The notes under the pieces: model-generated
The model's input: only the letters and a program-made list of their open reading frames with translations
Databases searched by the model: none
What the model was told of the DNA's origin: nothing
Origin: Sitta carolinensis
Lineage: Eukaryota > Chordata > Aves > Passeriformes > Sittidae
NCBI GenBank assembly: GCA_032173965.1
Contig: CM063284.1
Span: forward strand, 102,610,410 to 102,674,409
Length of the DNA: 64,000 nucleotides
Direction: 5' to 3'
Translations under genes and position numbers: made by a program
Shown here: positions 53,131 to 64,000 of the stretch, in pieces
How the letters are laid out: the number at the start of each line of letters is the position of its first letter
How positions within the stretch are numbered: position 1 is the stretch's first letter

Positions 53131-55609
53131 TTAAAAAAATGAAGCAGATATTTTTCATCAGTGATGTTTTGACTTTTTGCATTTAATCATCAAAACCAAA
53201 ACTGATTCTTCCTAATATTTTCTGACTTCGTAAGCAAATATTTATTTCCCAGTACCATGGGGTTTTGCATGCAAACACTATAGGAAAATACTTTAATACA
53301 TAAACTATGTAAATGGAGATATCTCTCAGTTTCCTAATGTTATTTTAATAATGAAACGGCTTAATATTAACATTTTTTATTTCTAAGAACTGATTTTCCT
53401 ACTCAAATCTAAGTTCTTGACTGTCCTTTTTAATGTTCATACTACCTAAGTATACAACGGAGTCACTCAAATTTTAGCATACAAGGTCAAACCCACCACA
53501 TTTTCAAGAGCTGCACACTGCCTCTGGCAGAAACCATTAACTGGAACTTCAGAAAACAAAATACCCATAATGCATCTAACTAGGTTTTTTTTGAGTTTTC
53601 TGGTGTACTTTAGAGAAACAATCCTGTCATCAACAAGTCTAAACTACTGCAGGTAATACATTTAGGTGTTATTAAGAGTTCTGAGTCTTTAACGAGAGCA
53701 CTCTTAATCAATAAAAATGTCAAAGCCAAATCGGTTTTGTTTCTTTCTTCTCCTTGATCATACCAACTCAGAAACTCCCAATGCTACAAATTACCACTTC
53801 TAATCCTTCTCCTACACAGTAGAATCCCTATTCCTTTACAGGGAGGGTCAAGGTGAAATGCTTGTGATGTAGAGCTGAAGCCTTGCAGCTTGTATTTACC
53901 AAACCCTCCAGACAAGAAAACCGGTGCATGTGAGCCAAATCCAAGTGATGCTAATGCATTAATGACTGACATGTGGCAGAGGCACAGACACATAGATGCA
54001 GCTTGACATTAATGGAGAGATTTGCCTGTGGTCATGCACAGAGAGGGGGGAAAAAGCAGACCCACCTGCCTCATGTTTTAACCTGAGTATGAAATCAAAT
54101 GTCAGAGAAGATTAATTAGATGCCGGGAGTTTTATTCTTTTCTGCTGATAGAAAAAGCACATTTCCATAATGTGAGGAAGCATTTATGTGGATAGCAAAT
54201 CAGGTTGACATTGAGAGAAGGTTTACTTTATTGTGAATGCTAGCTGTGTGGTGCTTGTCAGTGCAATTACTTTCTACTCAAGTGGTTTGCTTTTTAACAT
54301 TTTATTATCTTAACAATAAAAAACCCTGGAAGCAATAATTATTTATTATGCTAATTCTTCAGCTTTTTTTCTTATTAAGTTCTGCCAGACCATTAAAACT
54401 TGCTGTTTTCCAGAAATAAACCTAATTTATTAATATTCAGCCAATTATGGAAAGAAGAAAGAAGGCAAAAACAATCTCTTTACTGGTAATTAGTTACTAA
54501 CCAGTCAATTTGTACGCCTATCAGCTTCCCCATAAATTCTATTTTCATTTATTCAATACCCAACATTTCTAACATTATTCTGATTGAAAACAACTTCAAA
54601 ACACTAAGTCCACTGTAGAATTTTTTCTAAATAGTGATTTAGCAGTCTGAGAGGCATCAGGGCTTTAGACCACTCTGAAAATGCACTATACTCAAGGACT
54701 GCATTTTAATTATGGAAACCTTTTAGAACATCCCTGTTTTATTAACAGTAAGTGAAAGACTATAAACAAGGCCTCAGTATGCACCAATTCTTCTCAAACC
54801 TGCCTAAAGCCCTCAAGGGGAAAGCGCTTCAATGTGCTTTCATTTCCCCCCCTAGCATTCTCATCTCCGAATGCCTCTTCTCACCAGCTTTAACATTCAT
54901 TTAACATAACAACCACACAGTAATGCTTTTTTCTTCCCTTTTCTTTTTAATATACAAGTGTTCCCTCCTTTAGGAATAAACACCAAGGCCACAGCTCTCA
55001 AACTCCCATGGCATAAATGCAATAAGGGAGACCATAAGCAATCTAAGCAGAAAAGCACTGCAACTAAATGTACCTTGAAAAGCTCTTAGTTTGCAACGCT
55101 TTTATAAAGCTTCATGTCCATGCACAAACTGTCCCTACATTTCAGACAGTGACAGTGCTAGTAATCCCTGGAAAACTTCTGGAACAAATTCCCTTGCTCG
55201 GAGCTCAGGTTCTCTCTGAGCCACTACAGCACTAGCTTCTTCCACGGCAAGGATGCAACGCTCCAAGGTCTGTCAGAGCAGCTCCCCCAGCTCCAGTGAA
55301 CAGCACAAACCTCTGCACTGCCACCACACACAAGAGCAGAGTCAGGCTTCTCCATCGCTCCCTGCTCCTGAGACAGCTTTCTCCTGCACCTCCCACTGGG
55401 AGATTCTGCCTGTGGCAACAGAAAATTCCCTATTAATATGTAATATATACCATCATTAGCACTGTAAAGCAGGTAGTTATCTCACAACCATCCTCCCATC
55501 CCCTCTCTCATAATCACAAAAGTTTATTTACAGGGAAAAAAAAAAAGGAAGAAAAAAGAACGCCACAAGACTGGTGAAGAACATTTGATTCTTTTTATTT
55601 GTGTTTTTT

Positions 55610-55860
55610 AAAAGTTAAAGTTATGTTCTAAGATTAAGCTTTTGCTTCTAGCATATCTCCTATATAGGAAGTGTTAAAGTATGAGTGAAATGGTTTCTCT
55701 CTGCCTCTGTAGGGCTGGTTGGAAGGACAGGTGTAGTGCAGCTCCCAGTCACGGCTGTATAGCAGCCTACTCTCGAAAGCACTAAGTAAAGGTGCTGAAG
55801 AATCCTTACCAAAAAAAGAAAAACAACCAAAACAAGCAAACAAAAAATAAAAAAGGTGAC
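55610..55860 (-). repeat. unidentified repeat, minus-strand copy
   Basis: Inverted partner of 52890-53130, core from 55810 down to about 55655. Reading the minus strand, a long T/G-rich tract ending in ggtaag is followed by an open frame to a TAA at 55634-55636. The frame contains SAFESRLLYSRDWELHYTCP and ends SYIGDMLEAKA. The plus-strand copy has stops in the matching frame, so coding is not conserved and the frame is probably incidental. It could be an old DNA transposon, an LTR piece or an inverted local duplication. Confidence 0.75.
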
Positions 55861-58800
55861 ATACTAGATCAAACAAAAATGCATATATATACAACTTTGA
55901 TGTTTTTACCAACAAACTCCTGACTTTTCTACAAAAAGAGCATGAAGAAAATCACCAGAAAAATGCTACTGATGTTCAGTACCACTTGTTTTCCTAAGGG
56001 AGAAAACTAAAACCAAACATACCCCACAAATAAATCAATCAGGGCCAGACTACAAAAGTCACCAGGACTATTTAACAAAATCAGAGTAGAAAGGCACTCT
56101 TTATAAAGTACTTTTTAAACACAGAGTCTAGAGATGGAGGAATTAAATTGCTTTTCTGAATACATGCACAGCATTATCACTTTAGTCCCTCCCAAGACAT
56201 CAAGTTAGGCCTTTAGGGTTTATAACATTAGTTCAGCGTTTCTAATGAAGTGTGTACATCAATGACCTGCATTATTCTCTTCTACAGAAGCAGCAGCCTG
56301 ATTTATAACAGTCACTGCATTCCTAGCCATGCCTCTGACTAAGCATGCAAAAACCTCTGAAGTTCTCCTATTCCTGGATCACAAAACTGTTTCATCTGCA
56401 AATCTAAGCCAGTGCCAGTTGCATTTGCTACCAAAAGGTAGACAAGGTCAATTGTGAGTTTCAGCATGATTACCCCTCTTCAGCAGAGATTTAGAATGTA
56501 GAGCCCTTGAACTTTTCATCTACAGATATATTGAATTTAATTAAGTTAATACTAGATTCTTTTTAACATACAAAAATTCTCTCAAAAAACTATTGACCTA
56601 CCAAAATACTTCGAAAAACAAATAAACTTGGGACTTACACAGAAACTCCTAACAAATTTGGATTCTACAGAAAACACCTGAAGACAATTAGATTTTGGCA
56701 ATGACTTCTGCCTGCTCTACTCACCACACCATAACAAATACACAGTACATAATTCAAGAGAACCAATGTACTTGGAACACTCCAATGCTGAAGCCTCTGA
56801 TTTTCTCACTCTTAGGACAGATGCCAATCTTTTTATTACTATACTCTAAAAGGTATATTACTAAATGTGATGCAGAAACATTAAATGTAATGCAAGAATA
56901 GAAACAGAAAAAGCTCTTTGAAAACATAAGATGATGTGAAGCAAGCTACACAGTCTATTATTTTCATTTATTACCCATGCGTGTCAAATGCCATTAACTT
57001 ACAATAGTAAAAAGCAAAGCCATTAAGTACATACAGAGCTCTGAGAATTTCAGGTGTGAAACAGATCAGTTTCTCACAACAGCTTAGAGTTCTGATGCGC
57101 ATAAAGTGCAGAGTAAAACTCCATACCACTGCAACTCTAACCTGTGTATGCACAGGAAAAGGTATGGAGTAGCCATAAATATTTACTCTTAAAGAAAGTT
57201 AATTGCCCTGAGTGCAATATTCCTATATCAAAAGCGCAATAGTTCACAGTCACCTTCCACATCAACATAAAAATTTATTGCAAGTGTTGTCAAAATCCAC
57301 CAAGTCCCACTTTGTTTGTTTATTACCAATTCATTGCTGGAGGCAATTAGCTCCATCTCCAACTAGGCTGCATTAGCACGCTGACTCCAGAGCAAAGGCA
57401 GAGCAGGGAGCACAAACCATCTCTGAAAACAGACAGATTTGAACAGAAACAGATGAGGAATGCTCATGAAATCTATGGCATAGCTGCATGATAAGGCACG
57501 CATTTTCCATCTCTAGGTGGCTAGTGAGTATCTTCAGAAACAAAAATAACTCAAGTGACTTAAGGTAAGAGTTCATCTACCTGAACTATTATAGGAACAT
57601 ACCTCTACTAAATCCATTATCTTGTTACACAACTGCAGCCATTACACAGTTTCTGAATGATTTTAACTATTCCCACATAGGTGAACCTGCACCCAGTGTG
57701 TGTACACAAGATCAGAGTAATCCTTTTCTAGTCCCAATCACAATTAGCCTCACCTCAGCTAATCTCACTGCTTTCAGATATCTGAGACCCTGTTCGGAAA
57801 CGTTCAGCTATTCTTAAAGGTCACCCGGCTATTCAAATTTGTGATTCTGTTTATACTGTAAAAGCCAGCAAAAGAAATCAGCTGCAGTCTCAGAGCTATA
57901 TAATGCTGAAGACTCCAGTAAAACTTGCTCCTGTCATTAAAGAGAGGAAACAGAACCCAACCAGCATTCAGCTACCCAAAGCTCTGTGATCTAATTCTAC
58001 ACAAAAGGCTTAATAAGGTTTAGGCTCATAATACAATTAGTAATTTAGCTCACAAATTAGACTATCTATTAACACTCCAGCAGAGACATCAGCTGTATGA
58101 GGATTAAGAAGGAATCTGCTGCTCTCAATATGGGAGTGAGAACTTGAATGCTTTAATAGACCACTTCAGCTTCTGCTAATGTGAACATATATTGCGTTGT
58201 ACAAGATGATGTGAGCATGGCCAGCAGCCTGCTCATATATTGAACTTCATCAGTAGAAACCACAATAATAATTTGCATGGTAAGTACAGAATGGCAACTT
58301 TCGAGCTCATCTCAAAGCATAATTTTAACTAGCAAAAATACGTACTGGTAGTGTGAAATACAATGCACATGCATTAAAAGTGCACATAGAAACAAGGGCC
58401 AAAACTAACAGGTAAGCATAGACAAACCAGGTGAACCCAAGGTATGGATATTATACAATATTTAACTGCAATATTTGAATAAAGAAGTGACCCTCTTCCA
58501 AATTCGTGCAAACCATATTTATTCTGTATCTGCTAAGAATGGAAGCAGACATACTTAATAAAAGACTTTGTCATCTTCTCCCACAAACAGTGTCCAAAAG
58601 ATTTTTAAAAAAAGCTGGTATCTCTAGCATGCTTCTTAATGGCACATTGCTCACACAAAAATACTCCAGGTGAGTTTTCAAAGTTAAGCTAAAAAACCAC
58701 TCTACTTATCATAAGAAACTAAAATTTCAACTGCTGTGTTTGAAAAGTACTGTTCCAATTTCCAGAAAACTATACATACAACTACATTTCTACAAAATGT

Positions 58801-59507
58801 TGATATTGGTGTGCTCATGCTGATTTGTGTTAACATCTGATTTATTTGTACTAACAGGAGCTCTTTCTAATTACTTTGACAGTACACCCAAAACTGACTG
58901 TATTCATCTTGAGGTTTTAAGCTTGTGCTTGCATAACTAAGGCCAGTATTTCTAATTCTTTTCAGCTTGAAAACAAACAAATAAAAAATCTTCATCAGTT
59001 TACTTCACACTCTAGTAAAAACCATTCACACCCAAATAATAATATGAACAATGTCCATCTGGTGTGAAATCTAGATCTGGCCCCTGTATCACATTCCCCA
59101 CCATCACTGCCTGCTGTTGCTATTGAGTGTTCAGTGTGAATGCACTCACTGCCAAGCAAGACTTAAACCTCACTCATTCACAGTACTTACTCATAAGCAC
59201 ATGTTTTCCTGTCATGTGTGTCGGCACATGCATGGGACCATTTTGGTCTTAACTGTCTCAAGGAGAAATAAAAAAGGCAAAACCCCTAACTTGTTATGAA
59301 TGATACTCGGGCTATCAGAAATTGTATCCTCAAGCTTCCACCACAGCCACTCAGAGGCTCTGCAGCCTTCAGAAAATATGCACGTGCTTCTCCAAACTGT
59401 AAGTGCAAGAAGTACCCCACAGCAAGACAGGAAACCCACATCAAGAGATGCCATCTTGCAGGCTCAGCTCCCTCCCCAGCTCTGTCACTGCTGTCCAGAG
59501 GATGGCA

Positions 59508-59880
59508 CAAATTATTCAAGGAGAGGTCGCACAGAGACCTCATAGCAGCTTTCTAGTATCTGACTGGGACCTACAAGGATGCCAGAGAGGGACACCTCAT
59601 CAGGAAGTACAGTGATAGGACAAGGGGAAATGGCTTCCAAACTGAGAGTATATTTAGATTATCTATTAGGGAAACATTCTTTACTGTGTGGCTGGTGAGG
59701 CACTAGAACAGGTTGCTCTGAGAAGTTGCAGATGCCCCAACCTGGCATTGTTTAAGGCCAGGTCGGACAGGGTTTTGAGCAACCTTGCCTAGTAGGAGGT
59801 GTCCCTGTCCATGAAAAGAGTTTTGGAACCGGATCATCTTCATCCATCCAATCCAAGCAAGTCTATGACTCTATTTGTGG
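59508..59880 (+). mobile_element. CR1 LINE, ORF2 tail and 3' UTR
   Basis: The second-longest CR1 copy. The plus strand runs through gagaggtcgcacagagacct, then the tgataggacaaggggaaatg block, the ggtgaggcactagaacaggt block, and the gtaggaggtgtccctgtcca segment. It ends in tctatgactctat near 59878. Translation gives the familiar tail LVGGVPVHEKSFGTG. At least two in-frame stops interrupt the ORF2 remnant. 5'-truncated and inert. Frames on both strands at 59286-59615 overlap its 5' end and flank. Confidence 0.93.
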
Positions 59881-62681
59881 AAAATGGTGATGAGGAGCTG
59901 ACATGAGCAGAGAACAGGCGGTGGAGAGAGCTCAGGAGGTGGCAGGTAAGCAACGTATTCTTAAAGGTGGCCTGGTGGTTAACGGCATTGTTAAATATAT
60001 ATTATATTTGCTGTGAAATACATTGTACAAAAGCACAATTTTAGAACTGAGAGCAGGTAAGAACCCTCCCTCTTCCTCTGCACAAAATTCCACAGTACAC
60101 AGCTCTGGAAGATTACTATAATTGGCCAATTCTTTCTGTTATTGCTAGACCACAGGGCAAAGTCAAAGCACTGAAATCACAGGAATGGGGCTGCTTGTGA
60201 ATGTCATATATTTGCTCAAAGCCAGTTTCAAGCATATAGATTTGGGTTTTTTGAAGTTCTCCTCCCAGAGGTCTAGAAACACACATTTTTTAATCCTGAC
60301 ATAGAAGCAAGAATTAATTTTTCACTGCTACAAATCTAGCGTGACACTCTTCAGTTTGTGAAGACTTCAACAGACTGAGTTCTGGCAATGTGAGATCTCT
60401 CACTCACAGCCAGTGAGTAGTTCCCAAATAGTTGTTTGAAAAGCTGTGATCCACCCACTATGAGCATTAATTTGAAGCAAACAAGCATGTCAGATACTGC
60501 TTGACAGAAGGAGATTTACTGTGGACCAATTCATGAAACCACAAGTTTATGTTCATTGTGAAATTAAATGCAATTCAAAAATATGTACAGCACTCATTGC
60601 AGTCTTGGGGTTTGGGCTACACAACAGAAATTGGTTCCATTTTTTGGGCTCAACAGAAATGACAGGCATAGCAATAACTTTAAAAATGCAAGTTTCCATG
60701 TTGCAGCCTAAACTGCAACCCAGTCGATATAACCAAAACCTCTGAAGTAGTTTTTGACTGATTTCAGAAGGACTCCACAGCTGCTACTTTCCATTTCCAT
60801 TCATCACCAAGTCATTACAGATACCTTCCAAAATAAAAATTTAGACCTCCATCAGCTCTATCTGTTTCTCTGTAGAAATCAGTGAAAAAAAATCACATGC
60901 AGCAATCAATGTATGCACTGTTTACATTCCCTAATTCCCCTTGAGTTGACCTTGGCCATTCAGCTAGATAAAGCCCAGACAGTCTTTATCTGAAATTCTC
61001 AGTCTGAACATATGCTTCACCTCTACTCCAAGTCAGAATTAATATCTACTCTTCAACACTCCAATTCCACTACATGACCGAGGAAAGCACAGGTGAAGAA
61101 GGCTGAAGTTCACAGTCAGCAATGATCTGCCAGTGAATCAACCTATAGGCACTACAGTATGTTTGTCTGTGACTGAAAACAGAAGCAAGTGAGGAAAATT
61201 ATTTTTAAAGGGTTATTTCCACATCATTTCCCTGCATGAACAACATTATGCTACAACACTAGGCTACAACTTCAAGAACACTCTAAGCCTTTTTATGTTT
61301 ACACTTTTCTGTGGCCACAGAAAGTTTTTAAAAGAGGTAACGTTTAAGTGCCCAAAATTCAGGATACAAAGAAGTACCAGATTCTCATAGACAAACTTTC
61401 CCAAGAGCAATGTAAATGTAAGGACCCAGCTCTGAAACTTCTGCAAGACTAATTTCAAAATCCCCGTCTGCTGGTGGTCCACAGCTGCTGCAGAAGTCAG
61501 GGCTTTTACTTGTCAAGAGTGTACTTCAAATCATCTTGGCCTCCTGGTCCCTATGCAATTTCAATGCATATTTGCTCTAAAGGGCGTGTGCTTGTCTCAA
61601 ACACTCTTAAAAAAATAAAACAAACCCCAGTGTTTTCCAAATTCACAAATGAAAGTGCTATGTCAATTCACATAAATCCCTTACTAGCCTAGATTTATGG
61701 AGGCAATTCTAACAACAATTCTTGAAGTAAAAATAAATAAAACACACCTCATGAACTTTATATGTGGTCTTCAATCCACGTGTTTTGCTGTTGCCATAAA
61801 CAGCAGGTACTAATGTCGGGCAATGTACAGGCTTCCATTTCACATATTCATCCTCTAAAGTTTTAAACAGGTATTAACTTTAGCAGTCTTTTGGTTTTGT
61901 TGGTTTCTCAACACAAACACTGTGATGCTCACAGACCTAATGACAAAAGGTTTCCTTCTCATTTAGAAAGTTGCTGGCAAAGGTATTCCCCTGAGCTAGG
62001 ACAGAGCCAAGATGACATCTCTCAGAGATAGTAAAAGGGACATCAGCTGCACACTGCCTCAAAATTATTACGGGGACAACAATTTATCTTACATAACTGA
62101 GAAATTACTTCAGTATCAAGCTGTCTCTGCAGAAGTTAAAAAGAAAAAGCTTTAGTGATGTGTTATGTAAAGTGCTTATATTCAAGTGTTGAATGCAGTG
62201 CTTTGTAAAATAATCTTCATCTACTCTGCAGAATTCAGAAAAGGTAACATTAAAGGAAAAAGGCTAAAGCTATTTTCAGTCATTAACATAAGAACTACCC
62301 CACTGAGAACTATGGCTCCCGGAAATGTCCATAACTGCCTCTATCTCCTAAACATGTGACAGTATTTAACCATGATTTTGAGTTTCCAGGGAAAACTGAA
62401 ACTAGAGGTGGTGACAAGCAGCTGCTATAGATTTTCTCTAAATATGTTTTGGGGTTCTGAGCTATCACCTTCATTTTTTTTTTAATGTTTTGTAAATGGA
62501 AATTTAGTAGATTTCTCAACCATGGGGAAAGAAAAAAAAAATAAAATTCCAACTAGTCTGGCAATGAAGATCCTCATCCATTTCACAGTCAAATGCCAGA
62601 GCACAGAGATAAATCTGGATCTCCCACACCTATGTGGGAGTTCTGATCACTAAGCAACTATTAAAACAGGAATTTTAGAAA

Positions 62682-62724
<43 letters not shown>

Positions 62725-64000
62725 TGTATGTCTTCTTCATGCTGTCCTCCAGGGGTATGTGGTTCATGTTTAGGCAATGTCAACCCAACACAGAACCTGG
62801 AAAGTCGCCAGGCTCAGAAAGTTCCATGGACAGAAAACAGTTCCTTGGTTAAGATTTTATGACATATCTTAAAACAGTGAAGAAAAAGGAGAAGAAAAAA
62901 CACTAATAACTTCCAAATTAATCATCAGAACACTGTTGTTCTTGACAAAAAAAAACATCACAGCAATTACAATATGCTATATATAGTCTCAACAGGTGTG
63001 CAAACAGTGTCAAACTCCTTGAAACAAAAATATTTTCTTTCAAGTTTCTGCCACACCTTAGAGCACATTCTAGGCTTTGTTGGGAAACACTGGACTTCTC
63101 ACAGTGGATGAGAAGGATGGAAGGGGGAAGAAGCAACAATGAGATTTTTCAAACAAAATAAGTAACTAAATCACAAAAGAAAAAAGAGCAACTGTACTAA
63201 ACTAAGCAGCTACAGAGGAAACAGCTATGTCTGCTGTGGTGCCTAACACAGTTCATTGAGATGGCGATTGACTTTCATGTTTGTTTTCAACTGTTCGCTG
63301 AACTGTTTGTTAGAACAGTAAAAAGGCATGAGAGTAAAAATAGCAGAAGTGATACAAACAAGTTTCTGTGGCGGTAGAGGACAATGTGAACCTATTTAGG
63401 AAACCCTCACCCCTCCCTGAGATATAACCTGGTAACATTGTTTTTCTCAAAACCGGAGATCCTTTTTCTCAGAAACTGTGAGAAACTCTACCCTCAGAAA
63501 TATGCTGACTTGGTAACCAAAACTTTAAGATGTGTATATAGATGACCACATTTTGATCACAAACTCCTGCATCAGTCATAGAAGAATGACTAAGCATCAG
63601 CCACCAAAATAAGGAATTATTTGTCCGTAGAGGGGCAAAAAAATACAACCCCTCCTGCCACCACCTCCGCATCAAGTACCCCATGAAAAATGAAAAGGTC
63701 TGCTAATGGGTAATAACTCATCAACTTTAAGACAGAGACATACAAACTAGTACACAAATTACAGGCATATACACAAGTATGTAAGTGCACATATCAGGGA
63801 TGGAAATTATTTACTCAGTCTAATGTATATTCAGCAGAAAAAAATAATATGAATAGCCACTCAATTTACCAGTATCAACAACTCCATCAAGCAAACCTTA
63901 AGTATTAGGCTACTGATCCACTATTTATCCACCTGAAAGTACACAGAAACTCCTGTAATATCCTCCTCAATCTTATGTTAGAATCTTATCATCACAAACA
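59881..64000. other. unassigned AT-rich sequence
   Basis: No gene or transposon recognised. It contains the TA/CA microsatellite at 62685-62724 and only short chance frames (for example 61264-61482 minus and 62310-62552 minus). Confidence 0.5.
62685..62724. repeat. (TA)n(CA)n compound microsatellite
   Basis: About 14 TA units pass directly into about six CA units. The TA part is self-complementary and prone to cruciform formation and length change. Confidence 0.96.

Larger units (their letters stand above)
52226..59507. other. unassigned sequence, partly regulatory-looking
   Basis: No gene assigned. It contains a region with few stops on either strand (52260-52600), the inverted repeat pair at 52890-53130 and 55610-55860, a GC-richer patch (55200-55420), and two long blocks of repeat-free sequence with many TAAT and ATTA motifs (54100-54450 and 57950-58300). 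A minus-strand splice-flanked 66-nt segment at 53900-53965 (reading INALASLGFGSHAP) has an excellent acceptor, but its donor is weak and its phase does not fit the other candidates. Confidence 0.45.

Noticed and set aside
53900..53965. Minus-strand 66-nt segment reading INALASLGFGSHAP
   Set aside because: Excellent acceptor, but weak gtaaat donor and phase incompatible with the next candidate downstream.
55634..55836. Minus-strand frame ending SYIGDMLEAKA as a terminal exon
   Set aside because: The DNA is one copy of an inverted repeat whose other copy has stops in the same frame.
1..64000. CRISPR arrays, operons, phage or other prokaryotic systems, tRNA or rRNA genes
   Set aside because: No regularly spaced repeats, no dense coding, no Shine-Dalgarno context and no recognisable tRNA or rRNA folds. 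CR1 and LTR content places the window in a vertebrate nuclear genome.

Overview
This is vertebrate nuclear DNA, and most probably from a bird. The base composition is AT-rich, no long coding frames are present, and homopolymers and simple repeats are frequent. The decisive evidence is seven fragments of CR1 LINEs. Several are 5'-truncated, keep only the C-terminal tail of ORF2 plus the 3' UTR, and end in the degenerate ATTCTATGATTCT-like 3' end typical of avian CR1. One solo LTR of an endogenous retrovirus (12181-12670) resembles LTRs I associate with songbird genomes. The passerine placement rests on recall of that LTR and is only moderately supported.

Layout. 1-12180: simple repeats, CR1 fragments at 2918-3146 (+) and 6631-7195 (-), otherwise unassigned AT-rich sequence. 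12181-14055: a solo LTR, an unexplained 120-codon open frame, and a CR1 fragment (-). 14056-46924: a long stretch with only one weak CR1 remnant (23978-24062), several long A runs, a two-copy 27-bp tandem duplication (18916-18963), and T-rich or homeobox-motif-rich blocks that look like conserved regulatory DNA. 46925-64000: three more CR1 pieces (46925, 52056, 59508), two perfect short hairpins near 51.8-52.0 kb, a diverged inverted repeat pair (52.9 kb + and 55.7 kb -), and an alternating (TA)n(CA)n microsatellite (62685-62724).

Genes. No gene can be named with confidence. The ordinary reading is intronic or intergenic sequence. Three minus-strand segments (49582-49738, 46079-46117, 43927-44202) have splice signals and mutually compatible reading phases, and could be the last three coding exons of an unrecognised gene. 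The + strand looks enriched in A and C over T and G for most of the window, which is the asymmetry expected if the minus strand is transcribed. Both points are inference. Nearly all ATG-to-stop frames of 60-130 codons here look like chance frames.

I found no evidence for a novel multi-gene system. The most interesting unexplained items are the inverted repeat pair, the paired perfect hairpins next to it, and the possible minus-strand terminal exons.
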